64,000 nt of DNA, from positions 33,412 to 97,411 of the IMG/VR virus record IMGVR_UViG_3300036670_000258; one strand, written 5' to 3'. The position numbers were made by a program, and so were the translations under genes. The stretch is from a virus. Each line of letters opens with the position of its first letter. Within the stretch, counting starts at the first letter, position 1. Under the pieces are notes generated by a model. The model was not told the origin of the DNA. It saw only the letters and a list, made by a program, of their open reading frames with translations, and made no database searches. Shown piece after piece: positions 7,564 through 17,746 of the stretch.

Positions 7564-9864
7564 TTAACTGCATATCATGTAATCTGGAGGATTAATTGAT
7601 GTAATTGCAATATACTCTCTGTATTGTAGTTCACATTGTCCCTGTCCACAATCAACGTAGTCTGATGATAGGTTACTATATTGTACTGACGTGCTTCCTG
7701 CAGGAATAGTTAACACAACATAATCGGTACTCGGCGTTGAACAACCGGCTTCAGATATTTCAATCGTAATATCTACATCTTCATTAGTGATGGCTGACAA
7801 TTGTAACGTTAAAGTACTATATGATGCATTTGTTGAATTTCCAAGACATTCTCCTATGAAATTCGTTGTATCTAAACTTGCAGTAACACATGGGATTGCA
7901 ATAGGGCCTCCTATGACATTATATTCGAATTGGCTTCCAATAGGTGTGCCGTTTGGAACTGTTATTGTTATATTTTTAGTAAGTCTTGTGTTTGAATTAG
8001 ATAATGATTGACTATTCACTGTAAATGTAGAACCCTGTGGAACATTTGATCCTGACGTATCAACATTACTAACATCATTAAATTTATATCCACTAATAGC
8101 ATCTATCACTATGTTAAACGTATATCCTGCAGTATAGTCATATATTATATTTTCATCCTGTACTGGAGTTAATGTTGAATTAATTGGATTAGAATTTCTA
8201 TGCAATATTAAATTATTCTGGAGAGAAGGTGACATTGCATCAGATGTATCAACGCTTAATGGAATAATAGTATTATTGGCAGGTTGAGAGCTAACATATA
8301 TTGCTAAGTTTAACACACTAGGATACGCACCGCTACCTAAAGTTCCAACGACATCTGAAATATAAGAAGGAAACCCTATTACAGGTACAGATACCCAGTA
8401 ATATCCAGAAGGTGCATTAACAATAGAGTTGACTTGATATGATGAACCCTGTGGGTTGTTCGTAGACACTATATCCTGTGGATTAGGGCTTATGCTATCT
8501 GGCGATGAATTAGTATCTGTTAATCTAAACGTTGTGTTAGAAATAGAAGCCTGTCCATCACCAGCTGACATCCAGTATAAATCAACCTCATCTAAATATA
8601 TAATCTGAGGAAGTCTTTTTATTTTATATATAGTACCACCCTGTATTATTCCTACTAAATCATCATTAGTACTAATAACTGAATTGACATCGTAAATTCC
8701 ATTATTTGAATCACTAGCCACCATTGTAGTATCTGCACCTCCTATTAAATTCACAAAGGTGTTTGTACTAAATGAATATCCTTGACCGCTCGGTTCATTC
8801 GATATTGAATTATCTTCTATACTGTAACTGAATGAATTTAAATTTGGAACAATATGACTTTCAGTATCTCCAATCCATTGTTGTCCATTACATAAATACC
8901 ATCCTTTATATCTACCAACACCTGAACCTACTCTGATTCGAATTGGAAGATCAGGAAACTGTGTGGTATCTATTACTTCATTATTTATAAATTTAGTACT
9001 ATCACTAAAAATAGAAGGAAGTACTGAAATAATAGTACCAAATGGAACGGTTCCTCCTAGTTCTTTAACACTTTTATATATTACTGTTCCTTCTGAATCA
9101 GCAGATACTGCTACTTTATCGGTCGATGCCGGATACTCTGTTGTTCCTTTTATAATTAATATGTTGTTAAATGTTACCTTTGAATTAAATATAGTATCTG
9201 TATTATATTCAGTAATACTTTGTCCTATTTTAAGTAAAATAGCACTATTTATATTAGATTTAAATATATGGTCTTCTGCATATAATATAAATGAAGTATT
9301 TTCTATATTTGCATCTTGAGATTTAAACTCCATAGTAAATTCATTCACAGAATTTAAACTATTAAGTTTCATTGTGAAATCAACCCAATGATCCGGAACA
9401 TCATCACTTGTGAATCTTAAATTAGAGGAAAATTGATTTTTTCTGTTTATAATCCACTGATATGGAAGATTTCCATTTAAAAAATTAGGTGTTGAATCAT
9501 ATTGAACATCTCCTGGTAAAAAACCAACACTTATTATTGGTGGATATGTATTTTCAGGTGAATTATTAGGTCCATTATATATCGGAACTAAAGTGTCAGT
9601 AGTTGGCACGGTAGGATCTCCTTGTATATTTTTCCAAAATACTTCATTATTATCACCTGAAGGCCCTTGGGTTCCTTGAAATCCTCTATCTCCTTGAAAT
9701 CCTCTTTTGCCAGTGACACCTTGTGGGCCCAGTTCACCCTTAATTCCCCTTGGACCCTGTGGACCTCCTCCGTTTGCAACTAGTTGATCAAAATTATAAT
9801 TAATTTTGTCTAGTTTAATATTGTCAGCGTCCGCATTACTTACTTGCTTTAGATTTATTATCAT
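7564..9864 (-). CDS. Collagen-like, tail-collar-domain fibre protein (766 aa)
   Basis: Short-tail-fibre-type protein, paralogous to the next gene upstream. Residues about 20-26 carry the motif KINYNFDQL, also found in the neighbour. Residues about 34-70 are G-x-y triplets (GPQGPRGIKGELGPQG and on). After a beta-rich region comes a collar-like module: GTIISVLPS, then GWYLCNGQQW, then VPNLNSFSYS, the pattern of T4 gp12-type collar domains. The C-terminal part is made of Ser/Thr/Asn-rich beta modules and ends in a Cys-containing segment. It is expected to trimerise and sit at the baseplate periphery as an adhesin. Confidence 0.7.
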   Translation of the reverse strand: MIINLKQVSNADADNIKLDKINYNFDQLVANGGGPQGPRGIKGELGPQGVTGKRGFQGDRGFQGTQGPSGDNNEVFWKNIQGDPTVPTTDTLVPIYNGPNNSPENTYPPIISVGFLPGDVQYDSTPNFLNGNLPYQWIINRKNQFSSNLRFTSDDVPDHWVDFTMKLNSLNSVNEFTMEFKSQDANIENTSFILYAEDHIFKSNINSAILLKIGQSITEYNTDTIFNSKVTFNNILIIKGTTEYPASTDKVAVSADSEGTVIYKSVKELGGTVPFGTIISVLPSIFSDSTKFINNEVIDTTQFPDLPIRIRVGSGVGRYKGWYLCNGQQWIGDTESHIVPNLNSFSYSIEDNSISNEPSGQGYSFSTNTFVNLIGGADTTMVASDSNNGIYDVNSVISTNDDLVGIIQGGTIYKIKRLPQIIYLDEVDLYWMSAGDGQASISNTTFRLTDTNSSPDSISPNPQDIVSTNNPQGSSYQVNSIVNAPSGYYWVSVPVIGFPSYISDVVGTLGSGAYPSVLNLAIYVSSQPANNTIIPLSVDTSDAMSPSLQNNLILHRNSNPINSTLTPVQDENIIYDYTAGYTFNIVIDAISGYKFNDVSNVDTSGSNVPQGSTFTVNSQSLSNSNTRLTKNITITVPNGTPIGSQFEYNVIGGPIAIPCVTASLDTTNFIGECLGNSTNASYSTLTLQLSAITNEDVDITIEISEAGCSTPSTDYVVLTIPAGSTSVQYSNLSSDYVDCGQGQCELQYREYIAITSINPPDYMICS

Positions 9865-9902
9865 TTACATGTACTATATTTATATTCTATATATTACTAT
9901 TA

Positions 9903-12170
9903 TTAACGTGTGCTTTCTTGATTAGGTACACACTCATTAGGAAAATTAATAGTACCATTGAATGCGTTAATTAATGCATTCTTATTTTCTAAATCACTAT
10001 TAATCATTTCATTTAAATAAATTCTTTTAAATGGATAACTGCTTCCAGGTGCCGGTTGACTAATTACGCTAACTAGTCCAGGTGTTTCATTTAATATCCT
10101 GGCATAATTTATAGGAACATATACTAATAATGAGTTATCATGTACAAATACAAGATCAGCTATTATACTAGTATCATACTCTACAAATGATTCTCTAGAC
10201 AATATAGAAGCACCACATGCTGACGGGGTATTAGTAACATTATTAAATCCAGTTACTCCATTTCCCACTGATATTGAAATAATAAAATTTTTAGTAAAAA
10301 TAACACCTTCGAATTGACTTCCGTTCCAATATCTTCTTTTTCCAGTAGAAGTGCTACGATACCATCCCCTGTCCGCATTTAATAAAGAATCATTATTATC
10401 ACGCAAAACTGTGGCGTTTTCAAATAAAACAGTATCTATAGAATAATTTAATCCAGGAAGAAAAGAATAATTACCATTAATTCCATCAACTCTCATTGAA
10501 TATCCTAAAGAAGTAGTTTCATATTGTTCAAAGGCACAATATACTTCACCTGAAAATGTAAGACTTCTAGGATTCCAAAATCGCACGGAGTTATCTGTTA
10601 AATCTATATAGTATCCGAGGGGTGCAAGATTTGTTGTTCCTGCATTATATAGATATGTTTCTTCTAATGTTTCGCGAAACGTACTCCATGTACCTGGTTC
10701 TCCGTTCCATGTGTATTCAATAGATGAGCTTACTTTACATATTTCACCCGAATCATTATTAAAACTATATCCTAATGATATACTATTAGTAACAGGTGGC
10801 TCCGATACATTATCTGACACTGACCATATTAAATTATCATTTTCTAAATAAACAATATGAATCATTTTACTAACGTATGCATTTACGTTTGTACTTCCAT
10901 CTTGAAGTCCAAACGTAAAGGTGTCATTTGCTGAAATAGCATCATCATTACTCTGAAACACATTATCAAAAGAAACATTATATACTCCATTGGATTCAAC
11001 TGCTGCTAATGATATATCATACCCTGCCATAATAATAGAAGTACCGTCTCCGCCTAATACAATCTCGTTTTGATCTCCTTCATTAGAAGATATAGTATAT
11101 TGAAAAGAATTTAGATTTGGTGTTGAATATGAGTTAACACCATTTTCTATTTCCCATGATAATCCATTGCACAAATACCATCCAGCGTATTGTGTATTAG
11201 GAATTCCTCTTCCATACCTATTACGCAATACCGGTAATGGATTCCCACTCTGTGATATTACTTCATTAAGATAAAAATTAGATGAGTTAAACTCATTTTC
11301 TCTAATTGAAATAATAGATCCTATTGGAAAACTACCAAACAGAGAGTTTTTATCTTTCCATGTAACGGTACCATTTGCATCGCCTGAAACTAATACATCT
11401 CCTTCAGTTGCGTTTACATTAAACTGAAACTCAGCGTTTGCCCTTGACAATTTATCAGGAAATCTACTTAATTCAGCAAAACTTTCACGAATAGTATTAC
11501 CGATTACTATATTTAAATCACATATACTATGACTTAATGCGTTTAGAATATCAAGAGTATCTCCTACTGATTTAATTATAGTACTATTAGATATTATAAT
11601 CTGCTTAAATCCGGCGTCTGCTGTTACTATTTTTCCAATATGTAGCGTTTGACGTTCAATGTTGTCTATTACTTGAACATCCAGTTTAAAGTCAGAAACT
11701 TTAGTTTCGCTCTGTAATCTTAAATTAATTTTTGAAGGACTTGAAGATGCCACATTACCAATTACAACATATTCTCTAGAAGATGTTGCGGTATTATATT
11801 CTGCATTGTTTATATCAAATCCAATCTTAAGTGTTACCGGACTTATGTTTTGAATACTGTTTACATTATATTTAGGTATTAAATAAGAAATTCCACTATT
11901 TGCCTCTAATCTATATGTCCATACATCCTCTGTTGAATATCCTTTAACCCCTTGATATCCATCAACACCTTGATATCCTTTAACCCCTTGCATTCCTAAA
12001 GGTCCGGGATTACCGTCATATCCTAATATACCCCGGGGTCCTGCAACCCCTCCACCTGTCATTTGACTAAAATTATAATTAATCTTACTAATTTTATCAA
12101 TTGACCACCACGTGGCCTCATTTGGATTCAAGTCACTTGCAAATAATTCTTTAATATTAATAGTAGCCAT
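9903..12170 (-). CDS. Collagen-like, tail-collar-domain fibre protein, paralogue (755 aa)
   Basis: Same architecture as the downstream 766-aa gene. It has the N-terminal motif SKINYNFSQM, G-x-y triplets at about residues 43-78 (GPRGILGYDGNPGPLGMQG and on), and a beta-rich shaft. The collar-like module reads GSIISIREN, GWYLCNGLSW and TPNLNSFQYT. The C-terminal receptor-facing half differs strongly from its paralogue and contains WNGEPGTW and YWNGSQFEG motifs typical of beta modules. Tandem duplication followed by divergence of the tips is the simplest reading. It starts 3 nt after the 1834-aa gene stops. Confidence 0.7.
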   Translation of the reverse strand: MATINIKELFASDLNPNEATWWSIDKISKINYNFSQMTGGGVAGPRGILGYDGNPGPLGMQGVKGYQGVDGYQGVKGYSTEDVWTYRLEANSGISYLIPKYNVNSIQNISPVTLKIGFDINNAEYNTATSSREYVVIGNVASSSPSKINLRLQSETKVSDFKLDVQVIDNIERQTLHIGKIVTADAGFKQIIISNSTIIKSVGDTLDILNALSHSICDLNIVIGNTIRESFAELSRFPDKLSRANAEFQFNVNATEGDVLVSGDANGTVTWKDKNSLFGSFPIGSIISIRENEFNSSNFYLNEVISQSGNPLPVLRNRYGRGIPNTQYAGWYLCNGLSWEIENGVNSYSTPNLNSFQYTISSNEGDQNEIVLGGDGTSIIMAGYDISLAAVESNGVYNVSFDNVFQSNDDAISANDTFTFGLQDGSTNVNAYVSKMIHIVYLENDNLIWSVSDNVSEPPVTNSISLGYSFNNDSGEICKVSSSIEYTWNGEPGTWSTFRETLEETYLYNAGTTNLAPLGYYIDLTDNSVRFWNPRSLTFSGEVYCAFEQYETTSLGYSMRVDGINGNYSFLPGLNYSIDTVLFENATVLRDNNDSLLNADRGWYRSTSTGKRRYWNGSQFEGVIFTKNFIISISVGNGVTGFNNVTNTPSACGASILSRESFVEYDTSIIADLVFVHDNSLLVYVPINYARILNETPGLVSVISQPAPGSSYPFKRIYLNEMINSDLENKNALINAFNGTINFPNECVPNQESTR

Positions 12171-12173
12171 TAA

Positions 12174-15100
12174 TTATGATTGTATTTTAACATGGATTTT
12201 AAAATTATATGAATATCCAATTATTTTATTATATATTAATCTAAAACTTAAACCGTCCTTTTGATAACTTAAAATGTTAAAATTAGTAAGTTTAACAAAT
12301 CCGTTTTTATTTAAATCATCAACATTATCGACCGATACGAATGATGTTGATAAATCCTTTCCCTTAGTTCCATAAATATCTATTAAATCTATGATGAAAC
12401 GTGGAATTATGTTTCCATCGGTATATACCTTTAAATCGTCATCTATGGTAGTTTCATTACCATATGATAATGAAGGCACGACATACTTTCCAAAACTCTC
12501 TTGAATTCCATCTTCTATTAATTCCTGCAAAATAGCAAAAGGCAAATAAACGTCCATTAACACTTGCGCATTATCCTCATACCAATGAATTGAATTTGTA
12601 TTTAGACTATTTAATCTAATGTTATCAAGTATCTCAATTGTATTTTCCTTTTTATTAGTATATCGAGTAATATCATATGATTCTTTAACTTTCATAATAG
12701 TTGAAGCCATAAAGTTCTTTTTTTCTATTGGACTTAGAGTTCCGCTTACTAATTTTATAAATCCACCCGGCAACGCCTTCGTAAAAAAATTGCTTGAATA
12801 CTTAGATTTAAAAAGGTTAAGCTTCTTTTTATCAATTGCTATTTCTCCAATTAAAGGATATATTGGCAACTTATCAGAAGTACGTGACAATTTTAATATG
12901 TTTTTAGAATTTTCATCATTCACTTTGTGATAAAAATAGTTATTTATAAATCCATAATCTTCTCTATTGTTTTTATATGAATCAAATGCTATTCCAAGAT
13001 CATTGAATTTTTTATACATTAATATATTTCTTTCGGTTGAATTAATATTAACTTTATTAAAAGAATATCCATCCCCGAATGTAATTACACTATTAAATAA
13101 AGGATCATATTCACCGTTCATTCTTCGCAATATGGTAAGATATCCTCCATCCTTTCTATTTGATATTATGCTTCCAATTTCACCTGAGAATAATTGATAC
13201 GCCCTTGGTTTGTCAGGGTCGCTTGTGGCGGTAACTATTGACGGTTTAATTATGTTAACACCTGATTCTATTGACAATGAGTATGCGTTGTTAATTATAT
13301 TACCTTTTTCTTCTATCGTAATATACTCTATGTTTTCAAATTTATTAAACTTGTTAGCAAATTTATAAGCATTAATTTCATTTAATAGAACATTAAATCC
13401 ATTTTTTCCTCCTTTATAATATTTAAAATTAGTAAGAGGAATTAGTTGAATATCTTCTACATTCATTCTAATACCTTCAGCCTGTCCTGTTTGTGTATTA
13501 AATTTCCATGGAATACCAGCTATCGTTATTTGGGTATCATCAATTACATTTATCACCTTTACTGCATAGGTATCCCCTTCGGCTTTGAAATAAATCCAAG
13601 AAAAATCTCCATTTTCGTCAACAGTTATGTATTTTGTAAATTCAGCAGGAAATGGTGTAATTTCAGAAGATCTAATAACAGTAGGTTGGTTAGGATAACT
13701 ATTACTAAATTCAGCATGATTTAGTGAAAAATCAATCCAAAATGGAATTTCGTTGTCTATAATTTCTTCTTCTAACTTAATATCATTTAATGTATATAAT
13801 AAATGTCTATCAATATCCGATACGTCATTATCTACTACATTTACTGTTATATAAATACATATAAACTCAAACTTTTCATTTTTAATAGACTTAATGTTTA
13901 CAGAATTATTAGTGATAAGGTTGTCATCGACATCTCTGTCTTTATAATATGATAACACAACTCCAAACTTATAATTATTAATATTTGAATCATTTATGAA
14001 CTCTGTTGGAAATTCACTTACATTTTCTTTTCTTTTTAAATATTCATATCTAAGCCCTCTAAACACAGTAGAAGAATTCTTTTCTAAATTTCCTATATTA
14101 AATTTGCTCCATAAAACCTTCATGGCATTGTCATGCCATATTTGATCAGCTGAGTTGTAATATCCGTTCCAATTAAAATGACTTTTAAAATAATCAAAAT
14201 CTGTACTTTTTAATTTTTCAATAGTCAATCCTCCATCATCAGCAAAGTCAACATAATTATTAAAATCAAACCCATTTTCTACTAGATTATTTCGCAGACT
14301 ACTAGGTATTTTATTAATTAAAAAATGCTCCATATTCATGAATTCAACATTTCTATTTGAATCTATTTCAATATTAGGCGATAAATTGTCTTCACCAAAC
14401 GCTTCATATGCGTTTAATATATATGGCAAGTTTCTTGCGTTTAATGCGTCTTTTAATTTAAACTTATTAATAGTTGGAACTATTCTACTTCTTAAAGAAG
14501 TCTCTTTCAAACTATTTTCTCGTAGTCTGTCATATTCATTATTTACATAATTTTCTAAAATAGTTTCATCCGTGATTAATTCATTTCCTAGAACAGAGTT
14601 TAGTCCAGCATACGTTGTTTGTTTTTCATTAGGATGCGAATAAACATCTAAAGATAAATCACCTAGATCTGAATTACGTGTAGAATAAAAATCAAAATCA
14701 AAGTCTTTAAAGTCATACGCAGCAAATCTTCCATGTGAAGTTTTATAGACATCATATATTTCAAAAACGTTATCATTTGAAACAGAAACTACCGAATTTA
14801 AAATAATTCTATAAAAGTCTTTAATGATAGGATCTTTTTCAATTTCAATAATCTGTATATAATTATCCTTATTTTTTTGCTTTACCCATTCTCCGACATT
14901 TACGTTTCCGATTTCACTTGATTTCACTAGGATGGATTGACCTTCCCTGGAACCACCTACCATTGAGTATATATCCCATTCACTAAATATAGTATCTTGA
15001 AAAGAAGAAGAGTCGGTAGCAAAAACCCTATACATATACTCACCATACACTTGACGGTATATATTATCTCCAATAATTACTAATGTAGAATTAGGAACCG

Positions 15101-17678
15101 TATTAGCAAAAAATACAGTACCGTCTCTATTTAGTACTATGGTTCTATATGACATTATCCCATTATATTCACTATATATTCCAGTAACTAGTAATTTATC
15201 ATCGAATACAATTGACATCGCATATACATTACCGTTAAATCCAGTTCCTGTATTAAACGACATGTCAACATCTCCATTATCTTGTAATTTTATAGCTCTA
15301 TTATGGATAACATCATTATATGTTGTAAAATATCCAAATGCATAGAAAGAAGATTCTCCTTTTATTCTATCTATAAGAATAGGTTTTATATTACCTACAT
15401 TAAAACCAGTTCCTCCATTAAAAGATAAATCTATTTCACCATTATCCAGTAGTTTTGTTATTCCAGTAGGAACTGTTATCCCCTTGTACTTTGTAAAATA
15501 TCCTGTTACAAACATACTGTTGTCAGGATTGCTAAGGACATCGATGGTAAACTTATCAAATCCATCACCTACATTAAATGTTGGATCAAACGCACCATTA
15601 GGCGTTAACCTTATTAACTTATTAGAATAATTTCCATTATATGTACTAAACGTACCTGTAACTATTATTCTGCCTACACTATCTATTTCTGATTTTGTTG
15701 TATAGCTATTAAACCCACTACCCTGTATAAACGAATTATCTATCGATCCATCTGTATTAATTCTTACTATATTTTTCACTGTATTTCCACCGAAAGATGA
15801 AAACAATCCACACACTATTATTTTTTTATCAAGTTGCTCTGTTATAGAAAATGTACTATATACCGTTGCAACTATACCACTTCCAATATTAAAACTACTA
15901 TCTATTGATAGATCCTTATTAACTTTAATTAAGTTACTACTGTCAAATGAATTAGTACTATCACTATATCCATTAAATCCTCCATAAAAATAAGAATAAG
16001 AAGAATTGCCAATGGTGTCTGTGAAATAAAAACTATTTAGAGGCAAAAATCCATAATCAGTTGGTAATATATCGTCTTGGGATGGAACTATTGAATCTAT
16101 TAACCCAATATTATTTAGTTCACCTGCCGTAACTTCAATAAAATCAACTAAATTAGAATTATATACACCCAATGCATTTTGCATTCTATCATTACCCGCT
16201 GCATAATCCTCTATTGTAATAGAATTACCTGAAACATAAACATTATATGTTATAATTTCTCCGTTCTTAATTGCCTGTGCCATGGCAATTGCAATTTGCT
16301 GAAAACTCCCTACACTAGAGAATTTATTTTTAATGGCTCTCCCTGCTGGAATTGCCGAACTAGCTATTATTAAATAATCACCTAAATTATAATCAGATAT
16401 TTTTATTTCGTTTTTATCTCCTATAAAAATCTTATCATTATCGCTAGGTGTATCTGTGATTGTTATCTTGTAAAATCCTCTTGGATTTGGAATAATAGAT
16501 TCAGATATAATTTTTTTGCCGTTTCTAGAAAATCCATTAAACAGTGATTCTTTACTTTTATTTAATTCGACTAGCATTCTATAATTCGGAATTGATTTAC
16601 TTCCATTTAAGTTATAATACTGACCTTCTTTATCCTTAATGTATCTTAAAAAAGGTATATTGAAATCATTTCCAGAAGGTATCATATCGAATGGAACTAA
16701 TGATGTGTCATTTAAATTATATGTAGTTTCATAACTATTATCTTTAATAAATACTTCTCCTCTATTTGTTATACTGTCTATTTTGAATGTTCCTTCATCT
16801 ATATCGTCTACATATATTCCAAAATATCTGTATATCTTATAATCATCGGCAACATTATCGTCAAACAAGAACTCCAGATTTATTATATTGGCAGAAATCA
16901 AACCGTTTCTTTCAAACCCATTTGTTATAATTTCATTACTAAAAATTTCAGGATAATCTACTTGTGTGTAATATTTATCAAGTTGTTCATTTTTAGTAGC
17001 AAATCCTCCATTAACAATGTCTATTCCATTAAAAGAAGACATCGAACCTTCACCGAAATTAATACTAATTGAAGATCTAGGAAAGAGTTTTTCGTTAACA
17101 TGATTATTTAAATACTCTCCTATTTTTGAAGAATTTCCTAAATCAAATGTTTTAACAATTGATGCCTTTTTTAAAAGTTCCAAAATTCTAGAATTTTGAC
17201 CTACTGTATTTTCTTCGTAGTTTGAATTATAATCAACATCTTCTACTCGGTATATTACGAACTTACTAGGCACTTTTTTCTCTAACCATATTGGAGCAAA
17301 TATTTTGTATTGTTCGTCATATAGTTTAGTAGAATTAAAAGCAGCGCCATAATTATATTGATCCTCATACTGAAATTCATAGCTTGAATAAACAGCATTG
17401 TCGTCAAATAATCTAAGAGTTTGGTATATTGAAGTAGTGGCTAAGTCTCTAAAGAATTTAGAGATATCATATGAATATTTACCAAATGAAGAAACTTCGA
17501 ACTTTTGATACTCTATGCTTGAAAGTTCCTTGTTCGCTTTAAATGCACTCAAGTACAAATCACCAATAGAGTTAACAAGTAGCTTTACATTACTTGTTAA
17601 CTTTGGATTAGTTCTTAATATAGCAAAGGATTTGCTATCTACTGAATTGTTTTCAATATTTGTATTTATAGTAGACAT
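12174..17678 (-). CDS. Giant virion protein with a delta-60 beta-propeller (1834 aa)
   Basis: The longest gene in the window. Residues about 590-860 contain at least five repeats of D-x-S/T-F-x-x-G-x-G-F, followed by strands such as RIIVTGTFSTYNG and SMFVTGYFTKYKG. This is the delta-60 repeat pattern, which builds a beta-propeller in bacterial surface proteins. The N-terminal 330 residues and the C-terminal 900 are beta-rich with no recognised domain. It lies after the wedge genes and directly before the collagen/collar fibres, so it is probably a large peripheral baseplate or fibre-network protein. The propeller may bind glycans or protein on the host surface (inference). Confidence 0.6.
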   Translation of the reverse strand: MSTINTNIENNSVDSKSFAILRTNPKLTSNVKLLVNSIGDLYLSAFKANKELSSIEYQKFEVSSFGKYSYDISKFFRDLATTSIYQTLRLFDDNAVYSSYEFQYEDQYNYGAAFNSTKLYDEQYKIFAPIWLEKKVPSKFVIYRVEDVDYNSNYEENTVGQNSRILELLKKASIVKTFDLGNSSKIGEYLNNHVNEKLFPRSSISINFGEGSMSSFNGIDIVNGGFATKNEQLDKYYTQVDYPEIFSNEIITNGFERNGLISANIINLEFLFDDNVADDYKIYRYFGIYVDDIDEGTFKIDSITNRGEVFIKDNSYETTYNLNDTSLVPFDMIPSGNDFNIPFLRYIKDKEGQYYNLNGSKSIPNYRMLVELNKSKESLFNGFSRNGKKIISESIIPNPRGFYKITITDTPSDNDKIFIGDKNEIKISDYNLGDYLIIASSAIPAGRAIKNKFSSVGSFQQIAIAMAQAIKNGEIITYNVYVSGNSITIEDYAAGNDRMQNALGVYNSNLVDFIEVTAGELNNIGLIDSIVPSQDDILPTDYGFLPLNSFYFTDTIGNSSYSYFYGGFNGYSDSTNSFDSSNLIKVNKDLSIDSSFNIGSGIVATVYSTFSITEQLDKKIIVCGLFSSFGGNTVKNIVRINTDGSIDNSFIQGSGFNSYTTKSEIDSVGRIIVTGTFSTYNGNYSNKLIRLTPNGAFDPTFNVGDGFDKFTIDVLSNPDNSMFVTGYFTKYKGITVPTGITKLLDNGEIDLSFNGGTGFNVGNIKPILIDRIKGESSFYAFGYFTTYNDVIHNRAIKLQDNGDVDMSFNTGTGFNGNVYAMSIVFDDKLLVTGIYSEYNGIMSYRTIVLNRDGTVFFANTVPNSTLVIIGDNIYRQVYGEYMYRVFATDSSSFQDTIFSEWDIYSMVGGSREGQSILVKSSEIGNVNVGEWVKQKNKDNYIQIIEIEKDPIIKDFYRIILNSVVSVSNDNVFEIYDVYKTSHGRFAAYDFKDFDFDFYSTRNSDLGDLSLDVYSHPNEKQTTYAGLNSVLGNELITDETILENYVNNEYDRLRENSLKETSLRSRIVPTINKFKLKDALNARNLPYILNAYEAFGEDNLSPNIEIDSNRNVEFMNMEHFLINKIPSSLRNNLVENGFDFNNYVDFADDGGLTIEKLKSTDFDYFKSHFNWNGYYNSADQIWHDNAMKVLWSKFNIGNLEKNSSTVFRGLRYEYLKRKENVSEFPTEFINDSNINNYKFGVVLSYYKDRDVDDNLITNNSVNIKSIKNEKFEFICIYITVNVVDNDVSDIDRHLLYTLNDIKLEEEIIDNEIPFWIDFSLNHAEFSNSYPNQPTVIRSSEITPFPAEFTKYITVDENGDFSWIYFKAEGDTYAVKVINVIDDTQITIAGIPWKFNTQTGQAEGIRMNVEDIQLIPLTNFKYYKGGKNGFNVLLNEINAYKFANKFNKFENIEYITIEEKGNIINNAYSLSIESGVNIIKPSIVTATSDPDKPRAYQLFSGEIGSIISNRKDGGYLTILRRMNGEYDPLFNSVITFGDGYSFNKVNINSTERNILMYKKFNDLGIAFDSYKNNREDYGFINNYFYHKVNDENSKNILKLSRTSDKLPIYPLIGEIAIDKKKLNLFKSKYSSNFFTKALPGGFIKLVSGTLSPIEKKNFMASTIMKVKESYDITRYTNKKENTIEILDNIRLNSLNTNSIHWYEDNAQVLMDVYLPFAILQELIEDGIQESFGKYVVPSLSYGNETTIDDDLKVYTDGNIIPRFIIDLIDIYGTKGKDLSTSFVSVDNVDDLNKNGFVKLTNFNILSYQKDGLSFRLIYNKIIGYSYNFKIHVKIQS

Positions 17679-17746
17679 GTATGATATTCTTTTGTTTAGA
17701 TTATATATCCTAATTATAAGAATATCTAATCAAAAAATATCTTATA

